NCBI GenBank assembly: GCA_013388835.1
Contig: JACAEL010000039.1
Location: 1-37,491, forward strand
Direction of reading: 5' to 3'
Length of the DNA stretch: 37,491 nucleotides
From: Candidatus Thorarchaeota archaeon
GTDB taxonomy: Archaea > Asgardarchaeota > Thorarchaeia > Thorarchaeales > Thorarchaeaceae
Shown here: piece after piece, positions 24,967 through 32,825 of the stretch
How the letters are laid out: each line of letters begins with the position of its first letter
Numbering within the stretch: position 1 is the first letter of the stretch
Made by a program: the position numbers and the translations under genes
The notes under the pieces: generated by a model
Told to the model about the DNA's origin: nothing
The model's database searches: none
Seen by the model: only the letters and a program-made list of their open reading frames with translations

Positions 24967-26001
24967 CTAGACACCATCGTCGAGTCTCGATTCGTGTTCA
25001 TTACCGGGAGGCATCTCGTCCGGTGACACTGCCCCGGATACAAGATCCTCAATCGGAATACCCAGAAGGTCAGCCAAGTCCTCAGCCAACTCAGGGACTC
25101 CTACCACAGCAGCATAGGCCCGTACCGCTTCCAAGACGACAAGACGAACTTGGTCTGAGAGAGCGAAGCCAGTCAGCTGAGTCCAAGGGGATTCTCGCGT
25201 CACATGACCCATAGTACTTAGAGAGTACATCATCTGCCTTGGACGACCTATGGAGTCCACACTGAAGAGCACAAGAATGGCAGACTCCAATCGTTCAATA
25301 CGTGCTGCAATCTGAGGACTCTGCAGCGTATAGTAGCCCTGAGCCTCACCAACTCTCAACCGTACCCCGACACGGGAGAAGTACGGCAGAGCCTCCACCA
25401 CTCTGACTGCCCGCCTGAATCTGAAGAGAGCAGGTATGCGGAAGGTTCTACTTGCTTCGGTGGGCAGGAGCAGATAGAACACTCGGGAGGACAGTAAGCC
25501 AAGTGCACACAGACCGAGGCCAAAGACCAGTGGACCAGCGTGGAGGGCCCAGTATACAGGCAGGGATTGCCAGAGAGGAAACGACACCGTCACAAGCAGG
25601 ACAGGTGCGGAGGCCAGAAGACTGGGGACATCGAGACGACTTGCAAGACTGGAGTATTGACGACTGTAGTCCTTTAGGACGCGAGAGTATTCCGCAATCG
25701 TCATCTCCACCTCACGGTACTGCCAGACTGGCTCAGTATATCTGACTTGGCGGCGCATCCACTTCGCCACGCCAGCAGTCACCACTATGATTGCCAAGAC
25801 ATAAGCTGAAGCGAAGAGGACCCAGTAGGAGGGGGCAATCAGTGCGCTCACCACATAGTACTGCGCGCTCTCTGCGCCAGCGAAGGAAATCACGAGCAGT
25901 GCAGTCACAAGCAGCGTGAACTGAAGAGTAGTGGGGCCGAACACAACAGGCTCATCGGGTGGATTCGCACTGGAATCGGAAGGAGATGTGTCATCAGTCA
26001 T
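24967..26001 (-). CDS. Membrane protein, second of a tandem paralogous pair
   Basis: 344 residues. Two pairs of membrane helices (about 25-80 and 128-180) are followed by a soluble C-terminal region of about 150 residues. The loop between the pairs, TEPVWQYREVEMTIAEYSRVLKDYSRQYSSLASRL, corresponds to APPKWTFEEAAFSLDEVRRLRRSHNTQYLRLVARS in the upstream gene. The C-terminal region also aligns (DSIGRPRQMMYSLSTMGHV; VRLVVLEAVRAYAAVVG). The family is unknown. Its ATG lies 1 nt after the stop of the upstream paralogue, so the two are in one operon. Confidence 0.6.
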   Translation of the reverse strand: MTDDTSPSDSSANPPDEPVVFGPTTLQFTLLVTALLVISFAGAESAQYYVVSALIAPSYWVLFASAYVLAIIVVTAGVAKWMRRQVRYTEPVWQYREVEMTIAEYSRVLKDYSRQYSSLASRLDVPSLLASAPVLLVTVSFPLWQSLPVYWALHAGPLVFGLGLCALGLLSSRVFYLLLPTEASRTFRIPALFRFRRAVRVVEALPYFSRVGVRLRVGEAQGYYTLQSPQIAARIERLESAILVLFSVDSIGRPRQMMYSLSTMGHVTRESPWTQLTGFALSDQVRLVVLEAVRAYAAVVGVPELAEDLADLLGIPIEDLVSGAVSPDEMPPGNEHESRLDDGV

Positions 26002-26002
26002 T

Positions 26003-27004
26003 TCAGGTACAGCCCATGTCCTCTAGTATCCTATCGATGTCAGATCTCGACCCGTGGAGCTTGCGCCACTCAAGGATGGCGAGAGCTATTGCGTTCATGG
26101 TGACCAGACTCACATCCTTGACCCCCAGTTCTCGTGACATTGAGTGAACCGGATTCCGGACATAGTACACATCGTCGGACACCCCTGTACGTTTGCGGAA
26201 GGTCCTGTCTGTGTTCGTCCAGAGCCACACGGTGCCAGCGTGACCGTCTCGCGGGTAGAGCGTACACTGGACGCATCTGACCGATCCGAGCTCATCGGAA
26301 ATTGACTCGATGCCTACTTGTCCCTCAAGGCCCGAGATACCGATACGCACTCTTGGTCTGCGATACACGGTCAGTCCATCCACAGTGGCACGGTCCATGA
26401 CCAACTGCACTCCGGACACACCGTGAATAGAGGCCTGAGTCTTCGCGAGTGCAGATGCTTCTCTGAGCAATGGCAGTGAGAAGTCATGAGAGGCATCATT
26501 TGATGTGGACAGGAAACCGCCAATCCCACTGACTGAAGCCAAAATGAGCAAGTTGGCGAGGTAGAGTGCGCCTCGGGTTGAAGAGGAGAGGTCAATCCCC
26601 AATAGCGGCGTCAGCGGAATGGCTGCGCTTAGAAGGACACATAGTATGGGTAGATAGAAATGCCAGAAGCTGCTTCGTGCAACGAGTCGTAAGTACTGCG
26701 TGTTATGAGAACGACGGAGCCTGCGCACTTCATCGAGAGAGAACGCCGCCTCCTCAAACGTCCACTTGGGAGGCGCATATGATACTGTGTGCTTCTTCAT
26801 GTGCCAGCCGAGGTAATATGCGACACACGATGTCAGAACTGGCAGGGCTACGAACAGAGTCACAAGTACGGTCAGATCAGTCTGTGCCAAGTCCACAGAG
26901 CCAACGCCAATGAGCAGTCCCAGCACAATACAGGCGGCCAGTGCAAAACCAGTCAGCAGGTCCAGCTTCTGTGGCTTGTCATACCTGACATACATGGAGG
27001 CCAT
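26003..27004 (-). CDS. Membrane protein, first of a tandem paralogous pair
   Basis: 333 residues from ATG 27004, with four hydrophobic helices in two pairs and a soluble beta-rich C-terminal region (VQLVMDRATVDGLTVYRRPRVRIGISG). The frame extends 54 codons upstream to 27166, but a palindromic TATA box CTTTAAAG (27038-27045) predicts a start near 27017, so ATG 27004 is the real start. The mRNA leader would carry a 16-bp inverted repeat. The gene probably encodes one half of a hetero-oligomer with its downstream duplicate. Function unknown. Confidence 0.6.
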   Translation of the reverse strand: MASMYVRYDKPQKLDLLTGFALAACIVLGLLIGVGSVDLAQTDLTVLVTLFVALPVLTSCVAYYLGWHMKKHTVSYAPPKWTFEEAAFSLDEVRRLRRSHNTQYLRLVARSSFWHFYLPILCVLLSAAIPLTPLLGIDLSSSTRGALYLANLLILASVSGIGGFLSTSNDASHDFSLPLLREASALAKTQASIHGVSGVQLVMDRATVDGLTVYRRPRVRIGISGLEGQVGIESISDELGSVRCVQCTLYPRDGHAGTVWLWTNTDRTFRKRTGVSDDVYYVRNPVHSMSRELGVKDVSLVTMNAIALAILEWRKLHGSRSDIDRILEDMGCT

Positions 27005-27014
27005 GCGCGTTCCC

Positions 27015-27030
27015 TCGTGTGACCACACGA
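27015..27030. repeat. 16-bp inverted repeat (candidate operator)
   Basis: TCGTGTG (27015-27021) and CACACGA (27024-27030) are perfect inverse copies with a 2-nt spacer. The site lies between the TATA box and the ATG of the membrane-protein pair and covers the predicted transcription start. Confidence 0.5.
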
Positions 27031-27037
27031 CTGGCTG

Positions 27038-27045
27038 CTTTAAAG
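27038..27045 (-). promoter_or_regulatory. TATA box for the paralogous membrane-protein pair
   Basis: CTTTAAAG, perfectly palindromic, centred 37 nt before ATG 27004. It decides the start of that gene by excluding the upstream extension. Confidence 0.6.
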
Positions 27046-27176
27046 GTTCTGAAGCGAGTGAAGAACACCCATCTGCGGTACTCTCAGAAATGTGAACCAT
27101 TCGCGGGTTGGACAGGCCTGACACAATAGCCGCGTCGAACACTACAAGCGGTACCTTGACGGACACAGCATCATGC

Positions 27177-27183
27177 TTATATA
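27177..27183 (+). promoter_or_regulatory. TATA box for the peroxiredoxin genes
   Basis: TTATATA centred at 27180 predicts transcription start near 27206, immediately before the first Bcp gene. Confidence 0.65.
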
Positions 27184-27194
27184 CGGAGGGGCAT

Positions 27195-27206
27195 TAACAA
27201 TTGTTA
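27195..27206. repeat. 12-bp perfect palindrome at the peroxiredoxin transcription start
   Basis: TAACAATTGTTA is a perfect palindrome ending at the predicted transcript start, between the TATA box and the start codon. Candidate site for a repressor, possibly redox-responsive given the genes downstream. Confidence 0.5.
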
Positions 27207-27219
27207 TCAGGTGTTTGCG

Positions 27220-27702
27220 ATGCTCAAAGTGGGTGATAGAGCTCCCGACTTCTCGACTACTACAGAGTCAGGTGAGCCATTCAAGCTCAGTTCCCTAAAG
27301 GGAAAGAGAGTTGTGCTCTACTGGTATCCAAAAGACGACACGCCAGGATGCACCGAAGAAGCCTGTTCGATTCGTGACAACTACGCAGTATTCCTGGATG
27401 CAGGCATTCCTGTCTTTGGAATCTCTGGTGGGGCGGCGAAGTCCCATCAGGCTTTCAAGAAGAAGAACAATCTGCCCTTTCCACTTCTGATGGACGAGGA
27501 CTTCAAGATTGCACAACTCTACGGAGTGTATGTCAAGAAGCAGATGTACGGCAAAGAGTACATGGGAATCGAGAGAACAACATTCCTGATAGGAAAGGAC
27601 GGCAGTATTGAAGGGGTGTTTGGTGGACCCGCAGGTATTGACAAGGTGAAGACCAAGGAACATGCCTCTCAAGTCATTGAATTCTGGAAGCTGAAACTGT
27701 AG
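27220..27702 (+). CDS. bcp: Peroxiredoxin, Bcp/PrxQ type (first copy)
   Basis: About 160 residues. Thioredoxin-fold peroxidase that reduces hydroperoxides. The active site is DDTPGCTEEACSIRD, with the peroxidatic Cys in PGC (residue 44 from ATG 27220) and the resolving Cys five residues later (49), as in atypical two-Cys Bcp enzymes. GERVVLYWYPKD-like and ERTTFLIGKDGSIEGVF strands are standard. The mRNA is probably almost leaderless; GTG 27211 is an alternative start. It forms an operon with a second copy 16 nt downstream. Confidence 0.92.
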   Translation: MLKVGDRAPDFSTTTESGEPFKLSSLKGKRVVLYWYPKDDTPGCTEEACSIRDNYAVFLDAGIPVFGISGGAAKSHQAFKKKNNLPFPLLMDEDFKIAQLYGVYVKKQMYGKEYMGIERTTFLIGKDGSIEGVFGGPAGIDKVKTKEHASQVIEFWKLKL

Positions 27703-27718
27703 CAGGAGACAGGACAGG

Positions 27719-28189
27719 ATGAAAGTAGGAGACGCCGTTCCGGACTTCGAAACTGTAGATGAGTCTGGAAGACCATTTCGTTTGAGCGATTACAGAGGAA
27801 AGAAGGTGGTGTTATACTTCTACCCCCGCGACTTCACTCCTGGATGCACAGCCGAAGCCTGTTCAATTCGCGATAGCTATCAACTCTTCGAAGGAGCAGG
27901 CATTCCCATATTCGGAGTATCGGGAGGAGATGCAGAACAACACAGGAAGTTCAAAGAAAAGCACAGACTTCCATTTCCCATTCTGGTCGATGAACAGCTG
28001 AAGATTGCCAAGCTATATGGAGCGTACAGCAGACTGGGTGTAGTAGGGCTCGGAGTGAAACGCATTACATACCTCATCGACGAGAAAGGAACAATCGAAG
28101 GTGTCTTCGGTGGTTCGGATGGGCTGGACAAGGTCAGGTCAGAGAGGCACGCAGAACAGATATCACAGTTCTGGGGACTCAAACTATGA
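27719..28189 (+). CDS. bcp: Peroxiredoxin, Bcp/PrxQ type (second copy)
   Basis: 156 residues, clearly a duplicate of the gene before it; by eye more than half of the positions are identical. Active site DFTPGCTAEACSIRD with peroxidatic Cys43 and resolving Cys48, both kept. AGGAGACAGGACAGG precedes the ATG, giving a ribosome-binding site for internal translation from the shared transcript. Retention of both Cys pairs suggests that both copies are active, perhaps on different peroxides. Confidence 0.92.
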   Translation: MKVGDAVPDFETVDESGRPFRLSDYRGKKVVLYFYPRDFTPGCTAEACSIRDSYQLFEGAGIPIFGVSGGDAEQHRKFKEKHRLPFPILVDEQLKIAKLYGAYSRLGVVGLGVKRITYLIDEKGTIEGVFGGSDGLDKVRSERHAEQISQFWGLKL

Positions 28190-28454
28190 GTCAGATCGCT
28201 CCGGCTTGAACGTGTTTTCAGAATCAGTAGGTCAAGTTACGGGTCATTCGACTGCACATAGTAATGTTGATTCCCGACTTCAGCACATTCAAGAAGTGAA
28301 GTCACAAAGCTGTCAGCCTTTCTAGCAGCAAGAACGGTGAACATGGAAGTCTTGTAGGCTTCACAGAGATGCTATTAGTGCACCTGTTGGCACCGACTCG
28401 CTCCATGACACCTGCTGTTGGACTTGTCGCGGCCGCTCCCGTATCGCATCTGTT
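28190..28454. other. Gene-free stretch
   Basis: Between the peroxiredoxin operon and the convergent OB-fold gene there is no convincing intact gene. A possible TnpB zinc-ribbon relic follows at about 28455-28538, and this stretch may hold further unrecognisable remains. Confidence 0.35.
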
Positions 28455-28538
28455 GTTCTAGGGGATTGATTCAGTGTGCGGATTGCGATGACAGGTACGA
28501 CAACTCTGGCATCGGCATCAACACAGCGGCCCGACCAT
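28455..28538 (+). pseudogene. Possible TnpB zinc-ribbon relic
   Basis: The forward frame encodes CCSRGLIQCADCDDRYDNSG and then IGINTAARPF. The order CxxC, acidic residue, IG-IN-A-R resembles the C-terminal end of IS200/IS605 TnpB proteins. There is no intact tnpB around it. The match is short and weak, and the stretch may be chance. Confidence 0.25.
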
Positions 28539-28548
28539 TTCATCCTGT

Positions 28549-28932
28549 CTACGTGCTGCGATCGCTCACAGCGGACATGTCAGTCTGGGGATTCACTTCG
28601 ACCATCTTCTCGGTCGCTGGGGACACTCTACCGTATTTGCCCAGGTGAAGTCTCAGGCTGCCCTTGAAGAGACGAGTGTATCCGTTAGAGAGTACGTAGG
28701 TCTCACCTTCTCTCAGTTGCTCTATCCAGTCGTCCCAGAGTGGTACCCTGATTATTGCAGTCGAGTCGCCCACAACCGCATCTACCACTCTGTGTGTGGT
28801 CCCGTCCTCCGGTGACTTCACATGACGTTCAGCTTCAGTCTTCAGGACCTTGAAGGTAACACTGACTCTTCTCATCCCGGCACGGAGACCGGCCACCGTA
28901 GTTTCAATTGGTCCAATAGTATTGTTATCCAC
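28549..28932 (-). CDS. RPA-like single-stranded-DNA-binding OB-fold protein
   Basis: 127 residues forming one OB fold. The pattern matches archaeal SSB/RPA domains: VAGLRAGMRRVSVTFKVLK, THRVVDAVVGDSTAIIRVPLWDDWIEQLREGETYVLSNGYTRLFKGSLRLHLGKYGRV. VGD-x-T/S-x-x-I, LWD and the closing LxLGKYG are typical. There is no zinc finger, so it is a short single-domain form. It probably binds ssDNA or RNA. The GTG at 28932 is the start. It is a single gene, divergent from malic enzyme. Confidence 0.75.
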   Translation of the reverse strand: MDNNTIGPIETTVAGLRAGMRRVSVTFKVLKTEAERHVKSPEDGTTHRVVDAVVGDSTAIIRVPLWDDWIEQLREGETYVLSNGYTRLFKGSLRLHLGKYGRVSPATEKMVEVNPQTDMSAVSDRST

Positions 28933-29205
28933 TATGTATCACTCACCATTTCTAGTCCAGGACAGTCAAAACCAGCAAAGTCTTCCTGGCTTCCCGATGA
29001 AAGACTACTCCTTCCTCAGAAAAAGTCCGAGAATATCCGCATAGTTGCTATGCCTGTGTGTTTCCCTTGCGCAACTTTGCTTATGACGTTATGTGTCAAG
29101 CAAGACCCAGATCAGAAAGCAGGACTCGCAGCAGACCAGTGACCTGACATGGCAGAGTGACAGAGTTTATTCTCCCAAGTTGAGCGGAGAATTGATGGAG
29201 GCATA
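28933..29205. other. Divergent intergenic region
   Basis: About 320 bp separate the OB-fold gene and malic enzyme. I see no gene. A TATA-like GATTAAAAT at 29206-29214 predicts a malic enzyme transcript starting near 29236. Confidence 0.4.
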
Positions 29206-29250
29206 GATTAAAATCAGGAGCCCGGTCATGCCGCACATGAGGCTCTACAA

Positions 29251-30612
29251 ATGCCTGAACAGAAAGTAACAGTAGAAGAGCTGAAGAAGAAGGCTGAGAA
29301 GCCTGGAAAGGACGCTCTGGTCCTACATCCGTTCTACCAGGGCAAGATAATGTCCATTGGAAAGGCACCTGTCAGGACTTTCGATGACTTTGCAATCTGG
29401 TACACCCCCGGTGTCGCCAAGTCATGTCTGGTTATCAAAGACAATGAGGAAGCAGCCTATGAACACACTAACAAGGGCAACATGGTCGCTGTCGTGAGTG
29501 ACGGAACCAGGGTACTTGGACTTGGGGACATTGGTCCATACGGGGCAGGACCTGTCATGGAGGGCAAGGCACTGCTGTTCAAGTACTTGGGTGGGGTTGA
29601 TGCATGGCCGGTCTGTCTTGACACCAAGGACCCCCGCGAGATTATTCGGACGGTCAAGATAATACAGCCGAGTTTCGGTGGCATCAACCTTGAGGACATC
29701 TCCAAGCCAAAGTGCTACAAGGTGCTTGAAGAGCTGAGGAAGGACAAGGACGTCAAGATACCGGTATGGCATGACGATGCCCAAGGCACAGCTACAGTGG
29801 TACTGGCTGGAGTACTGGGCGGTCTCAGAGTGGTCAAGAAAGACATTGAGAACATCACTGTTGCATTGTTCGGAGTTGGAGCAGCCAACACACGCACAGC
29901 ATACTTGCTCATATCAGCAGGAGTCGACCCGAAGAACATAGTCATGGTTGACAGTGTCGGAGCGTGCTATGCTGACCGCGAGGACATAGTGGCGGAAAAG
30001 GACGATGACACGTTCAAGTACGACCTCGCGCAGAAGACCAATCCCGAGAGGAAGACTGGCGGTCTTGGTGACGTGATAGACGGCGTGGATGTACTAATCA
30101 GTGCCTCTACGCCGGTCCCTGGAACCATCAAGAAGGAGTGGGTCGCCAAGATGGCAAGAGACTCGATAGTATTCGCCTGCGCCAATCCACTGCCGGAGAT
30201 ATGGCCTTGGGATGCGAAGGAAGCAGGCGCAAGGGTTGTTGGAACCGGGCGTAGCGACTTCGAGAACCAGATCAACAACTCGCTCGGCTTCCCCGGTATA
30301 TTCAGAGGGACTCTTGACGTGAGGGCAAGGACAATCACGGACGAGATGTGTATTGCAGCAGCTCAGGCGCTAGCAGACCTTGGCGCGAAGGAAGCAACTG
30401 AGCGCAAGGTCATTCCGACCATGGACCAGTGGGAGCTTTACCCGGCTGAGGCTACAGCAGTTGGAATGAAAGCCATAGAGCAGGGCATTGCACGGAAGCA
30501 GTGGGAGAGGAAGGACCTCTACAAACATGCGGAGCAGGTCATCCGTGCCGCGCGCAGTGCCTCAGATATCCTCTACAAGCAGGGAATCATACCCAAGGCA
30601 CCACCCACTTAG
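29251..30612 (+). CDS. Malic enzyme (malate dehydrogenase, oxaloacetate-decarboxylating)
   Basis: 453 residues, the short prokaryotic form without a phosphotransacetylase domain. It converts malate to pyruvate and CO2 with NAD(P). Motifs in order: YTPGVA at about 51-56, SDGTRVLGLGDIGP at about 83-96, the catalytic Lys in EGKALLFKYLGGVDAWPVC, LEDI and HDDAQGTA (metal ligands), GVGAAN for the dinucleotide (GxGxxN variant), ANPLPEI, and TGRSDFENQINN. All catalytic residues are present. A strong hairpin follows the stop. It links the TCA-cycle pool to pyruvate. Confidence 0.95.
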   Translation: MPEQKVTVEELKKKAEKPGKDALVLHPFYQGKIMSIGKAPVRTFDDFAIWYTPGVAKSCLVIKDNEEAAYEHTNKGNMVAVVSDGTRVLGLGDIGPYGAGPVMEGKALLFKYLGGVDAWPVCLDTKDPREIIRTVKIIQPSFGGINLEDISKPKCYKVLEELRKDKDVKIPVWHDDAQGTATVVLAGVLGGLRVVKKDIENITVALFGVGAANTRTAYLLISAGVDPKNIVMVDSVGACYADREDIVAEKDDDTFKYDLAQKTNPERKTGGLGDVIDGVDVLISASTPVPGTIKKEWVAKMARDSIVFACANPLPEIWPWDAKEAGARVVGTGRSDFENQINNSLGFPGIFRGTLDVRARTITDEMCIAAAQALADLGAKEATERKVIPTMDQWELYPAEATAVGMKAIEQGIARKQWERKDLYKHAEQVIRAARSASDILYKQGIIPKAPPT

Positions 30613-30620
30613 GAGAACGC

Positions 30621-30640
30621 ACGGGGTCATTCGACCCCGT
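30621..30640 (+). terminator. Terminator-like hairpin after malic enzyme
   Basis: ACGGGGTC (30621-30628) and GACCCCGT (30633-30640) form a perfect 8-bp stem around ATTC, nine bases after the stop at 30612. A pyrimidine-rich run with several T stretches follows (to about 30662). Confidence 0.65.
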
Positions 30641-30702
30641 TCATCTCCTCTTCCTTTTCTCTTGAAGTACACGAACACTCCATTCAGGGGATGTCTGAAC
30701 GA

Positions 30703-32670
30703 CTAGCGGATACGTCGCCAGAGGGTCAAGGAGCCAACTGCCACTGGCGCAATCCCTAGCAAGCACATCACGACCAGCCAGTTGACTCTCGGGTTTGCAT
30801 CAGAACCATCGGCTGCGGCGTCGAGGTCATAGTCGGGTGTGAGAGGATCAAGGCCATTAGCAAGCTCTAGGTAGTCCCGAAGCCCGTCTGAGTCGGTATC
30901 ATCACTCAGGGGGTTCATTCCCAGGCGGACTTCATCAGTGTCAGACACTCCGTCACCATCACCATCCACGGACAAGGGATCTGACCCGCATAGATACTCT
31001 TGGAGATTGGTCAGCGTGTCATTGTCTGGATCATATTGACCGTCACTGTCTAGCGGATTGGTGCCGTATTGCACTTCCCAACCGTCAGGCATCCCGTCCG
31101 AATCAGTATCATTGAGGACCGGGGAAGTGCCCAGTCCAATCTCCAATCCATTGGCGATCCCATCCGAGTCATAGTCTTCAAGATGATCGTCTCTTAGTGG
31201 GTTCAAGCCGCAAGCAACCTCGACGGAGTCAGAGATTCCATCCTTGTCCGTGTCAGTCACGAAGATGTCAGTCCCAATGACTGACTCGTCTGCGTCGCTG
31301 AGCCCATCATCATCCCAGTCCAGTGGAGGATTGGGGTCTGGCCACGAATACTCGTCGGCGTCAAGGACACCATCGCCATCAGTATCGGAGTCGTAGGTCA
31401 AGTAGACTAATGCATGCTCGGTACCGTTGCCGGTGTTCGTCACCGACAGGGTCAGCTCACCAAGACCTGACTGCGTTGAAGACTCGTACTCGAATGTGTG
31501 AGGAGCAAGAACGGACGAGATGAGAGTCGTTGAACCCTGGGTCAGAGTCAGTCGGAGAGTTGAGTTGGATGTGGAGTTGCCGTGAACCGACAGAGTCTGA
31601 GACATTGTCATGACTGCATGGAGCCGAGCTGTCGCATAGGGCAAGAGTGTCGCTTGGAGCATCTGAACTGTCTGTTGACCGTTGCCCTGCATTCCAAGAT
31701 AGACTGCTACCGAGGCCGCCGCCCGTGCAGCATAGAGGGCCTGAGCACAGTCATAGTCCGTAGAATAGGGACTGTCAACCGGTGGAAACTCCGGATCGGG
31801 TTGGTGTCCGCTTCGAACGTTCACTGCTGGTATGCCTGCGCTCATGAAGGGAATGTGGTCTGTCTGGACCTGCTGCAGTTGCTGGACACTCGTTATCGAT
31901 TGCCCCGATTTGCGCATGAATGACGCGAACAGGTCAGCAAAGTACTTGGTCCTATGGTAGCCTTGTCCGACATCAGCTTCGTGCTCAGCTATGAGTCTGG
32001 AACCGGGGGACTGCCATAAGGATCGGTATAGCAGCTCGTCGAAGTTGTACGACACAATGACACTCACTCCCCGATTCTCCAGTTCAGCTACGACCTCCTT
32101 GGAGCCATACAGAGCACGGTTCATGTGCTGTTCGTCCAAGAACTCCATGTTGCCAGCGTAGAAGCAATAGTAGATGTCGACCGGCAATCGATACTCTGCA
32201 AGAATCGAGGCGATGGTCAGTACGACGGCCACTCCTCCTCCATTCTGCTCGATTCCACTCGAACTCTCATCACTGTCAAGGTGTGCACCAAAGACAATCG
32301 AGCGCACATCAGTGCCATAACCCTTCTGAACAGCCACGACGGAGTGATGTGGTCCCCAGTAACCAGACGGTATCGAGAACTCCTGAAGACGACTGATGAC
32401 GTATTCGGCCGCTTGTGTGTATCCAGGGGTCCCATCGAAACGAGGACCTATGGCATACAGACGCGACAGCACTGTTGTGATATCACTCTCGCTCGAATAG
32501 TACCACGGTATGTCCCACCAGTTGAGCGAGTTAAATGGGTGCGGGACGATGGCAGGTTCTTCTTGACCATCGTTCGTATCAGGAGGTGGCGCAACCTGCA
32601 TGAGACTGATGATGACAATCGTGGCCAGTACTATGGCAGTGACTATGACTGGGGACTTCCGTGAGACCAT
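30703..32670 (-). CDS. Surface M28-like protein with calcium-binding repeats, probably catalytically degenerate
   Basis: 655 residues. A signal or anchor helix at 7-25; an M28 metallopeptidase fold at about 60-330; a beta domain at about 335-425; a series of thrombospondin type 3/EF-like calcium repeats at about 425-625 (DTDGDGVLDADE, DTDKDGISDSVE, DTDSDGMPDGWE and others); and a C-terminal membrane helix with WRRIR. So it is an outward-facing, membrane-anchored protein. His130 and Asp132 (HLD) and the TDHIPF/GIPAVN segments are kept, but the bridging Asp is replaced (EQNGGG, Gln142), the catalytic Glu-Glu is NM (174-175), the later Asp is Asn209 and no final His is evident. A TATA-like CATAAATA (reverse, 32721-32728) precedes it. 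Confidence 0.8.
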   Translation of the reverse strand: MVSRKSPVIVTAIVLATIVIISLMQVAPPPDTNDGQEEPAIVPHPFNSLNWWDIPWYYSSESDITTVLSRLYAIGPRFDGTPGYTQAAEYVISRLQEFSIPSGYWGPHHSVVAVQKGYGTDVRSIVFGAHLDSDESSSGIEQNGGGVAVVLTIASILAEYRLPVDIYYCFYAGNMEFLDEQHMNRALYGSKEVVAELENRGVSVIVSYNFDELLYRSLWQSPGSRLIAEHEADVGQGYHRTKYFADLFASFMRKSGQSITSVQQLQQVQTDHIPFMSAGIPAVNVRSGHQPDPEFPPVDSPYSTDYDCAQALYAARAAASVAVYLGMQGNGQQTVQMLQATLLPYATARLHAVMTMSQTLSVHGNSTSNSTLRLTLTQGSTTLISSVLAPHTFEYESSTQSGLGELTLSVTNTGNGTEHALVYLTYDSDTDGDGVLDADEYSWPDPNPPLDWDDDGLSDADESVIGTDIFVTDTDKDGISDSVEVACGLNPLRDDHLEDYDSDGIANGLEIGLGTSPVLNDTDSDGMPDGWEVQYGTNPLDSDGQYDPDNDTLTNLQEYLCGSDPLSVDGDGDGVSDTDEVRLGMNPLSDDTDSDGLRDYLELANGLDPLTPDYDLDAAADGSDANPRVNWLVVMCLLGIAPVAVGSLTLWRRIR

Positions 32671-32825
32671 TACTGACTCTTCTGGCTCTGCTTGAGGCCG
32701 TGTGACTCGTCACTGTCGCACATAAATATCCGCCGAAAGAAGCACCTCCAAGGAGAGAAACCAATCGGCAGGGCTATTAGCATCGCTCTGTGCATAGAGG
32801 CCAGTTTTGGCTTTGGTGTTGTGAC

